A DNA stretch of 36,603 bases from Candidatus Hydrogenedentota bacterium (GTDB lineage Bacteria > Hydrogenedentota > Hydrogenedentia > Hydrogenedentales > SLHB01): positions 1 to 36,603 of the forward strand of contig JADLGB010000267.1 in NCBI GenBank assembly GCA_020849535.1. Direction: 5' to 3'. Both the position numbers and the translations under genes were made by a program. Of this stretch, positions 16,087-24,493 are shown in pieces (within the stretch, counting starts at the first letter, position 1; every line of letters begins with the position of its first letter). Under the pieces are notes generated by a model that did not search any database, was not told the origin of the DNA, and was given only the letters and a program-made list of their open reading frames with translations.

Positions 16087-17316
16087 CTATGCGGTGGCTT
16101 TTGATTGTTCCACGAGTTGCCGGACCTTATCCTCGTCCACTTCGATGCCGAGTCCAGGTCCCTTGGGGATTCGGACTTTGCCGCCCACCGGCTGGAAAGG
16201 TTCCGTGATGACGCTGGTCCCGAGGAACTGGGGTCCGTTCAGCGCCGCGGGAAACTTCAGCCCAAACGCCCCATAGAGGATGAGCGAAGCGGCGAGGGAG
16301 ACGTCCGGGTCGGTCAGGCCGCTGCCCAGGAACATCAGCCCCGCATGCTCCAGGATTTCGACCTGTTCCACCGCTGACACCAAGCCACCACAACGCGCCG
16401 GTTTCATGGCGACTCCGTCGCAACAACCGAGTTTCATGAATTCGAGCAGGTCGGACGGGGATATCACACCTTCATCTAAGATGATGGGAAGCGCCCCCTG
16501 CTTGCGGAGTTCCTGGAATCCGGTGAGGCGGTTGGAGGGTAAAGGCTGCTCGAATACGGCCATCCCAGCGTCAGCGAGCCTCGGTGCGACATCGAGTGCG
16601 GTGGCAAGGTCGTATCCCCCATTCGCATCACCCCAGAGGAAACCATCCGGAGCGAAGTTCTTCACCAGCTTGCACAACTCCAGGTCGAATTTCGGATCCG
16701 GAGCCACCTTGATGTTGAAATTCTGGAAGCCCCGCTCGCGCCCCTTCTCCATCAGGGGCTCGACCTCGTCCAAGGTCTTCGGATTCAGGGTCCAGCTCAA
16801 CACAAGTTCGTCCGGCAAGTGGCGGCCCCACAACTCCGCGAGGTTGCGGCCCGTGGCCCTGCCGATGAGGTCGTGCAAGGCGATGTCGATACCGGCCTTC
16901 GTGATGGGCGCTCCTGTCGAGAACGAGTTGGCGATCTCCCGGTTCATGGCGTCGTGCACCCCCTTGAGATCGAAGGGGTTCATACCGAGCAGAATGGGTT
17001 TCAAATAACCCTCGATGGTGCTTACGGCGCCTTCCAGCGTTTCGTAGCTCCAACGCGGGACCGGCACGCTCTCCCCCCACCCGAAGGTGCCGTCGTCCGC
17101 CGTGATCTTGATCAGGACCGCGGCACGCCCCGTGCCGGAAGTGGGGCCCTCAAAAAACTTGAACCGCATTACGGTCGGGTACCGGACGGGATACAGATCG
17201 ATCCGCGCGATTTTCAGTGGCGTGGTGCTTTGCGCCTCCAGGAGATTGGAAACCGAAATCGTCGCCATGGCTGTCATCGCTCCCTGCAAGAACCGTCTGC
17301 GCGAGATGGCCCCCAT
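16087..17316 (-). CDS. Tat-exported enolase-superfamily enzyme (mandelate racemase/muconate lactonizing type)
   Basis: A 409-residue enzyme of the group that abstracts a proton next to a carboxylate. The N-terminus has a twin-arginine signal (SRRRFLQG, then MATISVSNLLEAQ). The barrel shows the metal ligands D230 (WGDANGGYD), E256 (FEQPLP) and D281 (ILDEGV), and the lysine pair K203 (FNIKV) and K305 (AMKPARCGG), as in the muconate-lactonizing/dipeptide-epimerase subgroup. The first Lys of the usual KxK is Asn201. It ends with a GPGLGIEVDEDKV motif. I chose ATG 17316 (AGGAGG at 6 nt); ATG 17334 is possible. It is the first gene of the set with the PmoA-like and hydrolase genes. The substrate, perhaps a sugar acid or dipeptide, cannot be told. 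Confidence 0.87.
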   Translation of the reverse strand: MGAISRRRFLQGAMTAMATISVSNLLEAQSTTPLKIARIDLYPVRYPTVMRFKFFEGPTSGTGRAAVLIKITADDGTFGWGESVPVPRWSYETLEGAVSTIEGYLKPILLGMNPFDLKGVHDAMNREIANSFSTGAPITKAGIDIALHDLIGRATGRNLAELWGRHLPDELVLSWTLNPKTLDEVEPLMEKGRERGFQNFNIKVAPDPKFDLELCKLVKNFAPDGFLWGDANGGYDLATALDVAPRLADAGMAVFEQPLPSNRLTGFQELRKQGALPIILDEGVISPSDLLEFMKLGCCDGVAMKPARCGGLVSAVEQVEILEHAGLMFLGSGLTDPDVSLAASLILYGAFGLKFPAALNGPQFLGTSVITEPFQPVGGKVRIPKGPGLGIEVDEDKVRQLVEQSKATA

Positions 17317-17375
17317 GAATACCCTCCTCTTCATGTTGCGCCTCGCGGCGCCAGCGGGTCCGTGTCAAGTGGTTC

Positions 17376-17403
17376 AGTATACGCACCGAAAGACGGGATG
17401 CAA
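17376..17403 (-). promoter_or_regulatory. Candidate promoter of the enolase-family operon
   Basis: Minus strand: -35 TTGCAT (17398-17403), 16-bp spacer, -10 TATACT (17376-17381). It lies about 60 nt upstream of the ATG at 17316. Confidence 0.5.
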
Positions 17404-17605
17404 CTTCGTCCCCAAGGGAGCCCAAGGCAATCGCACTTAAACTGCGGACCAGCATGGAGGAGACCCATGTGGCCAAACGAACCTCAGTACTCACAACCCG
17501 GACATCCCACTGGGAAGTGTCAAGCGAGTTTTCAGGCTACGGGTAGTGCGAAGAGGCTACCCGACTGCCGCGGAACGTAGCAGTCAACGGCCCGTCACAC
17601 TCTTG

Positions 17606-17671
17606 TGGCCTGAAAGGCCAAAGTACTCAAAGCCCAGGGTTGGCCGAAGCGCAGCGGAGGCCTACCCTGGG
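17606..17671 (+). repeat. Hairpin repeat element, copy A
   Basis: It begins TGGCCTGAAAGGCC and ends in a stem of cccagggttggcc (17633-17645) with ggcctaccctggg (17659-17671), with one mismatch and a 13-nt loop. Its first 40 nt match 34 of 40 positions of copy B on the opposite strand, so the two are diverged copies of one element. Confidence 0.75.
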
Positions 17672-17801
17672 TATACAGATCGATGCTTCCTACCCTGTAG
17701 GGGTTGCATAGTCTTCCCGTCGCTAGTTTCAAGCGAGCCGTTCATCAAATTGAACCGTGAGCTATACATCCCCTTCAGGGAACTCTCGTGCGACGTGCTG
17801 T

Positions 17802-17865
17802 CCCCGGGTAGTCCCGCGTTCCGCGGGCCAACCCGGGGCTATGAGTATCTAGGCCCTTCAGGCCA
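17802..17865 (-). repeat. Hairpin repeat element, copy B (inverted)
   Basis: Read on the minus strand it begins TGGCCTGAAGGGCC and ends in a long stem: ccccgggt with acccgggg outside, and cccgcg with cgcggg inside. The loop sequences differ from copy A while the pairing is kept, which suggests selection for, or a replication origin in, the hairpin structure. Confidence 0.75.
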
Positions 17866-18174
17866 TTGCGGCGGCTCAACGCCGCCGAACCGCCAGTGAG
17901 CCTGGGGACCACTGCCAGAGCATGTCGCACCCAGCCTCCGTTCACTCGGCGACACAATCGGCCTGCGGCAGCTCCCCAAGAGGGGCGAAACCAGCCGGAC
18001 TTTGCAGCGGTAACGAAATGGGCAGTCTGAGTGCGCTTGCCCTGACGGGGCGGTAGACTGCGAGAAGAGAGGCGCCTCATCTTCTGCCCAGCGGCGGGTC
18101 TCCGGCATAAGTCCCAGTCCCAACATGGCTTGCCGAATCGGTTATTCTAGCGTCCTACATGAGATCCGCATGTA

Positions 18175-18204
18175 ATGGCACCCTCTCGTGATTGTATGTA
18201 TAAT
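18175..18204 (+). promoter_or_regulatory. Candidate promoter of the cohesin-like gene
   Basis: A perfect -10 TATAAT (18199-18204) is preceded at 18 bp by a poor -35, ATGGCA (18175-18180). It would give a leader of about 100 nt before the start at 18309. Confidence 0.4.
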
Positions 18205-18308
18205 GGACGGCGGACGCGGAAGGTCATGCATGGGGCGCACCCTTTTGCCACCTTTGAGTTCTGGGTGCCTTAAGGGGAATAGGGTCAACACTCTCGGGGA
18301 ATGGCATC

Positions 18309-19973
18309 TTGTCTACACAATTCGCACGTCTTCTGGCAGTGACGGGCCTCTTGACCGCGCTTGCGCTGGGTGCCGCCCGCGCTGCGGACGCCACTATCCG
18401 GATCCGCGACGCCTCCGGTTACGCCGGCGGCACGACGGCAGTCGGCGTCAACTTCTCATCTACCGAAGAGGCGGCCGGAATCAGTTTCCGCGTCAATTTC
18501 GATGCGGCCAAGCTCAAGTTTATCACGGTGACCGCGGGGTCGGCCGCGACCGCCGCGAATAAAGAAGTGGCCTATGGCCTGCCCGAATCCGGCGTCGTGT
18601 CCATCGTCGTCTACGGGCTCAACAATAACGTCATCCCGGATGGGCGCATCGCGGACTTGTATTTCGTGATCAAGGGAACGCCCTCCGCGGGAACCGTCTA
18701 TCCTCTTGTGGGCTCTGAACCTGCCTCAACGGAAGCGGATGGCGCCGAGCCTATCGACACTTCAATCGTCGATGGCTCGATCACCGTTTCCGAATGCATC
18801 ACACCGAGTGCTCCTTCCAATGTCTCCGCGAGCGACGGCACGATGCCCGACCGGGTGCGCGTGACCTGGAACCCGGCCAATGGCGCCACTTCCTATCGCG
18901 TGTACCGAAGCACTACCAACAGCTTCACGAACGCACAATTCCTCGGTGAGACGACATCCACCAAGTATGACGACTTCGGCGCGTCGCCCGCGGCACTGGC
19001 GTCGTCCGGAGGTTGCGGCGGGAGTTCCACGCTACAGTTTACCTCCCACTACTATTGGGTCGTCACACAGAGTCCCTGTGCCACCAGCACCGCGGGTGGC
19101 CCCGACACGGGATATCGCGGCGGTGCCAAGAATGTCTCGCAGGTAGAGACATACGAAACCGTACTGCCGTCTCCCGCTTCGGAGGGAATAGACGTTGACG
19201 ATGCCCTCGCGATCCGCGTGCGTTCGGAAGAAGCTTTGGCTGAGATCTGGGGCCGGGTGGAAACTTCCGGACTAGAGGACGAGAACGTGGTGTGGATGCT
19301 CGCCGCGGGCGGCGCGGCGAATGACGGCTGGGTCGTGTATGAGCCCGTTTCCCCGTGGCTGCCCGACGAAGTCATCCTCATGGCTGTTGGGGGCACTACG
19401 GTTTCAGGCGCCGCCGTGGGACCGTTCACGTACGCGTTCCCGGTCACCCCTAAGGCTACCCTCAAGTCCCTCCGGACACCGGTGCCGCAACCGGACGACG
19501 AGAGTGCTGTGGGAGTTTTCGCGGAAGACCCGGGGCGCTTTCCAGCGCTGCCCGGAGGTGTTGGCCCTGTTGTATCCATCGAGCCCGGTGCGGCGTACTC
19601 AGCGCCCCAGCGGGTGTGGCTGCCCGTCCCCGAGGGAGCATCCCCCGATTCTGTAGCGGTTTTCTACTTCCAAGGCTCCCCATCGACCGGCGCCTGGCAT
19701 GCTGGCTCCGGCGTGGACGCGTGGCTCGTCGAGAACAGCGCACTCGTGCTCGAAACCGCGGAAGGCGTTTACTTCGGCTTCCTCGTGAACCACGGGGGCG
19801 TGGCGCAACTGGGGCAGAACAGCCCCGCTCCTCAGATCGCCCAAGCTTCGCTGGGTCCCGATTTGCGGTGGCGAGACGGGCTGGCGGAGAATCTCATCCT
19901 GCTGGCGCTGGTCCTCGCCGCGCTCTCTATTTCCCACCTGCATACCAAGCACCGCCAACCGCGCGTCTCGTAG
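18309..19973 (+). CDS. Secreted cohesin/Fn3-like protein with C-terminal membrane anchor
   Basis: A 554-residue surface-type protein. It has a signal peptide (LLAVTGLLTALALGAARA, ~8-25), then a cohesin-like beta domain (~27-160) with VGVNFSSTEEAAGISFRVNF, FDAAKLKFITV and GRIADLYFVIKG. A fibronectin III-like domain (~165-270) contains APSNVSASDG and WNPANGATSYRVYRS. A long region of unknown fold follows (~280-520). The end has a hydrophobic helix (NLILLALVLAALSISHLH) and basic residues, like a sorting or anchor signal. Cohesin folds bind dockerins in cellulosomes, but none was seen here, so binding role and partner are unknown. The start is TTG 18309, with GGGGA 8 nt upstream. Confidence 0.75.
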   Translation: MSTQFARLLAVTGLLTALALGAARAADATIRIRDASGYAGGTTAVGVNFSSTEEAAGISFRVNFDAAKLKFITVTAGSAATAANKEVAYGLPESGVVSIVVYGLNNNVIPDGRIADLYFVIKGTPSAGTVYPLVGSEPASTEADGAEPIDTSIVDGSITVSECITPSAPSNVSASDGTMPDRVRVTWNPANGATSYRVYRSTTNSFTNAQFLGETTSTKYDDFGASPAALASSGGCGGSSTLQFTSHYYWVVTQSPCATSTAGGPDTGYRGGAKNVSQVETYETVLPSPASEGIDVDDALAIRVRSEEALAEIWGRVETSGLEDENVVWMLAAGGAANDGWVVYEPVSPWLPDEVILMAVGGTTVSGAAVGPFTYAFPVTPKATLKSLRTPVPQPDDESAVGVFAEDPGRFPALPGGVGPVVSIEPGAAYSAPQRVWLPVPEGASPDSVAVFYFQGSPSTGAWHAGSGVDAWLVENSALVLETAEGVYFGFLVNHGGVAQLGQNSPAPQIAQASLGPDLRWRDGLAENLILLALVLAALSISHLHTKHRQPRVS

Positions 19974-20061
19974 CCCGCGCCGGCCCTGTCCAGAGAAGGC
20001 TCGGACCACAAGAAGTCGCTGCAAACCCCTGCCAATATCCAATTTGTGGGTATCTTTTGCG

Positions 20062-20090
20062 TTGACAGCCACTATATATTGTGGTATCCT
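20062..20090 (+). promoter_or_regulatory. Sigma70 promoter of the flagellar export operon
   Basis: A perfect -35 TTGACA (20062-20067), 17-bp spacer and -10 TATCCT (20085-20090), about 100 nt upstream of fliQ. It looks like a housekeeping promoter, not the GG/GC pattern of sigma-54 nor a sigma-28 box. Confidence 0.75.
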
Positions 20091-20192
20091 GCGTGTCGCG
20101 GAATTCAGTTGTCTATGGGTTGGATATCCGCACCCAAAGAGGTTCCTAAGTCTTTGGGATTAGACATGTTCGCACAGTAAGGGGCTGGGATC

Positions 20193-20462
20193 ATGAATGC
20201 GGACACCGTATTGGACCTGGGACGCAACGCCATGTACATCACGTTGCTGGTGTCGGCGCCCATGCTTCTCTCGGGGATGGTCGTGGGGTTGATCATCAGC
20301 GTCTTTCAGTCCGTCACGCAAATCCAGGAGATCACCCTGACGTTTGTCCCCAAGATTATCGTGGTCATGGTGGCGTTTGCGCTGTTCATGCCCTGGATGC
20401 TCGCGGTCTTTATCGCGTACGTACAGCCTTTGTTCGGCGGCTTTGACGCGTTGGTCCGCTGA
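20193..20462 (+). CDS. fliQ: Flagellar export gate protein FliQ
   Basis: An 89-residue inner-membrane subunit of the flagellar type III export gate (FliP5-Q4-R1 complex), which passes rod, hook and filament subunits across the membrane. The length equals the family norm (~89). Two hydrophobic hairpin helices (YITLLVSAPMLLSGMVVGLI and VVMVAFALFMPWMLAVFI) flank the conserved FQSVTQIQEITLTFVPKI. AAGGGG precedes the ATG by 8 nt. It is the first gene after the promoter. Usually fliP lies directly upstream, but here the upstream gene is the cohesin-like one, so fliP must lie elsewhere. Confidence 0.96.
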   Translation: MNADTVLDLGRNAMYITLLVSAPMLLSGMVVGLIISVFQSVTQIQEITLTFVPKIIVVMVAFALFMPWMLAVFIAYVQPLFGGFDALVR

Positions 20463-20500
20463 CCGACGGCGCGAAGCGCAAGGCGGGGAGGGAAAACGCC

Positions 20501-21271
20501 TTGGTCTTTGAGGTTGAAGTATTCAAAGTGTTCCTCTTGGTGATGGTCCGGTTTAGCGGCATGGTGGTTTCCGCGCCGATTCTGGGATCACGCAATTTCC
20601 CCGCGATCGCCAAGGTTGGGCTGGTCGCGCTATCCGCCATCTTGATAACACCCACCGTGCCCGCGCTGGACGCGCCATTGCCGGACGATCCCGCGGCCTT
20701 CGCGCTGCTTGCGGCCGGGGATCTCCTGATCGGGCTGATGATGGGTTTCACCATGACACTGGTCTTCGCGGCCATCCAGGTGGCCGGTCAGTTGCTGGAT
20801 ATGTTGACCGGGTTCGCCATGATGAACGTGTTCAATCCGGCACTCGAGACTCAGGTGCCGATTTTCGGTTTCTTTCTTTACGTGATCGCGGTCTTGTACC
20901 TGCTGGTGTTAAACGGCCACCACATGATGATCAAGGCGATGGTAGCTTCATTCGAGGGGATTCCGCTGGGCGGTTTCGTGCTGAACCCCGCGCTGCTGCG
21001 AGAAGTCAGCACGTGGGGTTCCGTCATGTTCTACGATGGCCTGATGATCGCCGCCCCCGTGGCGGCGGCCCTCTTGCTGGCCTATGTCACGATGGGACTC
21101 CTGAGCCGGCTGGTCCCCCAGATTCACTTGTTCGTTGTGGGATTCCCGCTGACGATTGCGATGGGCTTGATCTTGGTGGCTCTCTCGATGTCCGTCTATA
21201 TGAATCTCCTTGACGGGATGTTTGTCCGGATGTTCCGCGACGTTCACACGGTCGTGCGAGCGATGAGCTAG
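20501..21271 (+). CDS. fliR: Flagellar export gate protein FliR
   Basis: A 256-residue multi-spanning inner-membrane protein that completes the FliPQR export gate. Family features are the N-terminal FLLVMVRFSGMVVSAPILGS, the central FAAIQVAGQLLDMLTGFAM with FNP(A)LETQVPI, and the C-terminal GFPLTIAMGLILVALS. The length matches the family (~255-260). The start is TTG 20501, chosen because GGAGGG lies 8 nt upstream and the FliR N-terminus follows at once. It lies 38 nt after fliQ and 7 nt before flhB, inside the operon. Confidence 0.95.
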   Translation: MVFEVEVFKVFLLVMVRFSGMVVSAPILGSRNFPAIAKVGLVALSAILITPTVPALDAPLPDDPAAFALLAAGDLLIGLMMGFTMTLVFAAIQVAGQLLDMLTGFAMMNVFNPALETQVPIFGFFLYVIAVLYLLVLNGHHMMIKAMVASFEGIPLGGFVLNPALLREVSTWGSVMFYDGLMIAAPVAAALLLAYVTMGLLSRLVPQIHLFVVGFPLTIAMGLILVALSMSVYMNLLDGMFVRMFRDVHTVVRAMS

Positions 21272-21278
21272 ATACGAT

Positions 21279-22391
21279 ATGGCAGAAGAAAGCGGCGGCG
21301 AGAAAACTCTACCGGCATCCCAGAGCAAGATTGATAAGGCCCGGGAGCAGGGGAACATCGCGAAGAGCCAGGATCTGAACGCGGCGTGGTCGCTCATGAT
21401 GGCGCTTCTGGCCCTGTGGTATCTCTGCCCGGACCTGCTCCGCTTGATGGTGGAGATGTGCCGCCATTACTTCGGAGAATTCGGATACCACGAATTGGGG
21501 CCCGACGCCTTCTACGCGCTCAGCCTCGACGCCTTGGAACGCACGGCACGCATCGTGCTGCCCTTCGCCGTCGCCATGCTCGTCGCGGGCGTGGTCATGA
21601 ATCTGCTCCAGGTAGGCTTTCTGTTCTCGACGCAAGCCATCCAACCAAAATTGGATCGACTGAACCCCTTGAGCGGATTCCGGAAATTCTTCAGCGGGCG
21701 CAGCGCCTTCGAGTTGCTGAAGTCCATCCTGAAACTGGTGGTGGTGTCGGCGATTGTCTACGTAACCGTAAGGGACCGATGGACCGAGCTCGTGGCCACT
21801 GCGTTTCTGTTCCCGGACACGATGGCGGCGGCCGTGGCCAAGCTCGTGGGCCTGGTGTGGTTTCGGGCGGTACTGGCAATGCTCATTCTGGGGATCCTGG
21901 ACTTCGGGTTTCAGCGCTGGCAGTACGGGCGTGACCTCATGATGACCGTCCAGGAAGCCAAGGAAGAAATGAAGCAACTGGAAGGCGATCCGCGCATCAA
22001 GCAGCGCATCCGCCAGATCCAGCGCCAGATGGCCATGAGGCGCATGATGGCCGAGGTGCCCAAGGCGGATGTGGTGATCACGAACCCGGTGCGCTTCGCC
22101 GTGGCGCTGCGTTACGACATGACCACGATGGGCGCGCCCGTCGTCGTGGCCAAAGGCGCGCGCCTGCTGGCGAAACGCATTCGCGAGATCGCCGAAGAGA
22201 ACGATGTGCCTATCGTCGAGAAACCGGACTTGGCGAGGGCTATGTTCAAGAGTATCGAGGTCGGACAGCCCGTCCCTGAGAATCTGTTCCGCGCGGTGGC
22301 GGAAATCCTGGCCTTCGTATACCGGATCGATCGCCGGGAGGAGAAACGCCGAGAACGCGCCGCGATGCAGAGCGCACCGGCGAATGGATAG
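21279..22391 (+). CDS. flhB: Flagellar export switch protein FlhB with altered cleavage motif
   Basis: A 370-residue export-gate protein that switches substrate from hook to filament. It has the usual N-terminus (ASQSKIDKAREQGNIAKSQD), four membrane helices (~residues 38-210) and a cytoplasmic domain with AKEEMKQLEGDPRIKQRIR. The self-cleavage motif, NPTH in the family, reads N269-P270-V271-R272 here (VITNPVRFAVALRY; 22083-22094). Asn and Pro, the cleaved bond, are kept; Thr and His are changed. The rest of the C-domain (PVVVAKGARLLAKRIREIA) is normal, so the gene looks functional, but cleavage may be slow or different. It starts 7 nt after fliR and no strong ribosome-binding site is visible, which suggests coupling. 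Confidence 0.95.
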   Translation: MAEESGGEKTLPASQSKIDKAREQGNIAKSQDLNAAWSLMMALLALWYLCPDLLRLMVEMCRHYFGEFGYHELGPDAFYALSLDALERTARIVLPFAVAMLVAGVVMNLLQVGFLFSTQAIQPKLDRLNPLSGFRKFFSGRSAFELLKSILKLVVVSAIVYVTVRDRWTELVATAFLFPDTMAAAVAKLVGLVWFRAVLAMLILGILDFGFQRWQYGRDLMMTVQEAKEEMKQLEGDPRIKQRIRQIQRQMAMRRMMAEVPKADVVITNPVRFAVALRYDMTTMGAPVVVAKGARLLAKRIREIAEENDVPIVEKPDLARAMFKSIEVGQPVPENLFRAVAEILAFVYRIDRREEKRRERAAMQSAPANG

Positions 22392-22410
22392 AGGACGCAA
22401 GTAAGAGCAG

Positions 22411-24492
22411 ATGGCGGTAGCGCGCGAAGAGATGGCGGCTCAACGATGGAGCCTGATGCGCAATCAGGACATTGCGCTGGCTTTGTGTGTCGTCGTCATT
22501 CTTATCGTTCTGATCATTCCCATCCCGACGTGGTTGCTGGATATCCTGCTTACCTTCAACATCTCTCTGGCCGTCGTCGTCCTCATGGCGACCATCTATC
22601 TGCAACGCCCCGTTGAGTTTGCCGTCTTCCCGTCGCTCCTTCTCATGCTGACCCTGTTTCGCCTGAGTCTGAATGTCGCCGCCACACGCCTGATTCTCTC
22701 TGATGGCAACGCGGGCGCCGTGATCAACGCGTTCGGCGGTTTTGTAACGAGCGGCAGTTACGTGGTGGGAATCGTCATCTTCTCCATCCTGGTGATTATC
22801 CAGTTTGTGGTCATTACCAAGGGCGCGACACGCATCTCCGAAGTCGCCGCCCGTTTCACGTTGGACGCCATGCCGGGCAAGCAAATGGGCGTGGACGCCG
22901 ACCTCAATGCCGGCCTCATCACCGAGGAACAGGCCCGCGAGCGCCGGCGCGGCATCGAGCGGGAAGCCGACTTCTACGGGGCCATGGACGGCGCCACGAA
23001 GTTCGTGCGCGGCGACGCCGTGGCGGGGATCATCATTACGATCGTCAAGATCGTGGGCGGCTTGGTTATCGGCATCGTCCTGCAGGGACGCCCCTTGGTG
23101 GAAGCCCTGCAACTCTACACGAACCTGACCATCGGCGACGGCCTCGTTTCCCAGGTGCCCGCGCTCATCATTTCCACCGCCGCGGGCCTCATCGTGACGC
23201 GCACGACGTCTGACGATCATCTCGGATACGACCTCTCCAGACAGCTCATGCGGTATCCACGCGCGCTGGGTCTGAGCGCGCTCTTGCTTACGTTCATGGG
23301 CCTCGTACCGGGCATGCCGACCGCGCCTTTCCTGTCCACCGCCGCGCTGCTGGCCGTGCTCGCATACCAGTCCGGCCAAGCGCTGCGCAGAGAGCAGGAG
23401 ACGACCCGCGCCCGAAGGCTCGCCGAGCAAGAGGCGGCCGTCAAGGAAGAGCCTGCAAAGACAGAGGACCTCCTGGTTATCGATCCGCTCAAGATCGAGT
23501 TGGGCTATGGCCTCATTGCGCTGGCGGACCCCAAACAGGGCGGCGACCTGCTGACGCGCATCCAGATCATCCGCCAGCAGATGGCCACCAAAATGGGATT
23601 CATCGTTCCGGTCGTGCGGATCGTCGACAACATGCGTTTGCGTCCTAATGAATACCGCATCAAGCTGCGTGAGGCGGAGGTTGCCCGCTTCGAGCTGATG
23701 CCCGGCCACTACCTCGCCATGAACGCGGGCCTCGTCGACGAGGAAATCGAGGGGATTCCGACGCAGGAGCCGGCGTTCGGGCTGAAAGCCGTGTGGGTGT
23801 CGCAGGCCCAGCGGGACCGCGCGGAGCGCCTGGGCTACACCATCGTGGAGCCCACTGCGGTGCTCGCCACGCACATGACCGAACTGCTCATGACGTTTGC
23901 ACCCGAACTCCTCACGCGGCAGGATGTGCGCAACCTTATCGACCATCTCAAAGACAAGGCCAAGAGCGTGGTTGAAGAGTTACTGCCCAACGTGCTTCCG
24001 CTGGGCGAGATTCAGAAAGTCCTGCAGAACCTCCTGCGCGAGCGGGTGTCCATCCGGAACCTCGAAACCATTCTCGAGGTGCTGGCCGATTTCGCCCCGC
24101 GCACGCGCGACCCGGAAGTGCTCACCGAGTATTCCCGCCACGCGCTCGCGCGCCAGATCTGCGCCGGCCACACCGACGAAGATGGCGTATTGCGGGTGGT
24201 CACCCTTGCACCGGACATCGAGCGCGAGATCATCGAGGCCATCCGCAAGGCCGAGACCGGCGAGTACATTCCCGTGGAACCCAACCGGGCCGAGGAGATC
24301 GCGCGCAAGACCGTCCAGGCCGTGCAGCCTATGGTGCTGGGAGGACAGGATCCCATCGTATTGACGTCGGCCCAGGTGCGCCGGTACTTCCGGCGAATCG
24401 TCGAGCGGCACATGCCGAAGATCGTGGTGCTCTCGTATAACGAGATCGACCCCGCGGTGCGGTTGGAAAGCGAAGGACAGGTGAGCAACTGA
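22411..24492 (+). CDS. flhA: Flagellar export protein FlhA
   Basis: A 693-residue export-gate protein, the proton-driven engine of flagellar secretion, forming a nine-subunit ring. The membrane half (~25-330) contains the family stretch RFTLDAMPGKQMGVDADLNA and LFRLSLNVAATRLIL. A linker (RREQETTRARRLAEQEA) leads to the cytoplasmic half that docks chaperone-substrate pairs, with LVDEEIEGIPTQEPAFGLKA and EILAFVYR-like ring contacts replaced here by NLETILEVLADFAPRTRD. The length is the family norm (~690). The start at ATG 22411 has only a weak site (AAGAG); ATG 22432 is an alternative. It lies 19 nt after flhB, and flhF starts 1 nt after its stop. Confidence 0.96.
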   Translation: MAVAREEMAAQRWSLMRNQDIALALCVVVILIVLIIPIPTWLLDILLTFNISLAVVVLMATIYLQRPVEFAVFPSLLLMLTLFRLSLNVAATRLILSDGNAGAVINAFGGFVTSGSYVVGIVIFSILVIIQFVVITKGATRISEVAARFTLDAMPGKQMGVDADLNAGLITEEQARERRRGIEREADFYGAMDGATKFVRGDAVAGIIITIVKIVGGLVIGIVLQGRPLVEALQLYTNLTIGDGLVSQVPALIISTAAGLIVTRTTSDDHLGYDLSRQLMRYPRALGLSALLLTFMGLVPGMPTAPFLSTAALLAVLAYQSGQALRREQETTRARRLAEQEAAVKEEPAKTEDLLVIDPLKIELGYGLIALADPKQGGDLLTRIQIIRQQMATKMGFIVPVVRIVDNMRLRPNEYRIKLREAEVARFELMPGHYLAMNAGLVDEEIEGIPTQEPAFGLKAVWVSQAQRDRAERLGYTIVEPTAVLATHMTELLMTFAPELLTRQDVRNLIDHLKDKAKSVVEELLPNVLPLGEIQKVLQNLLRERVSIRNLETILEVLADFAPRTRDPEVLTEYSRHALARQICAGHTDEDGVLRVVTLAPDIEREIIEAIRKAETGEYIPVEPNRAEEIARKTVQAVQPMVLGGQDPIVLTSAQVRRYFRRIVERHMPKIVVLSYNEIDPAVRLESEGQVSN

Positions 24493-24493
24493 C

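Larger units (their letters stand above)
17404..18174. other. Gene-free block rich in palindromes
   Basis: No frame here looks like a protein. The block separates the divergent enolase-family and cohesin-like genes. It holds two inverted copies of a ~65-nt hairpin element (17606-17671 and 17802-17865), a perfect hairpin cggcggc/tcaac/gccgccg (17869-17887) and several short palindromes (for example cctaccctgtagggg near 17690). Nothing recognisable was seen in the remainder from 17890 to 18174. Confidence 0.6.

Noticed and set aside
17839..18126. 95-codon minus-strand frame in the gene-free block
   Set aside because: It overlaps hairpin copy B and GC palindromes and resembles no known protein.
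18309..19973. Cellulosome component
   Set aside because: Only one cohesin-like domain, no dockerin or glycoside hydrolase genes in the window, so the role cannot be claimed.
21309..23946. Two long minus-strand frames opposite flhB and flhA
   Set aside because: Composition is His/Gln/Asp/Arg-rich as expected from the antisense of hydrophobic genes; flhB and flhA are certain.
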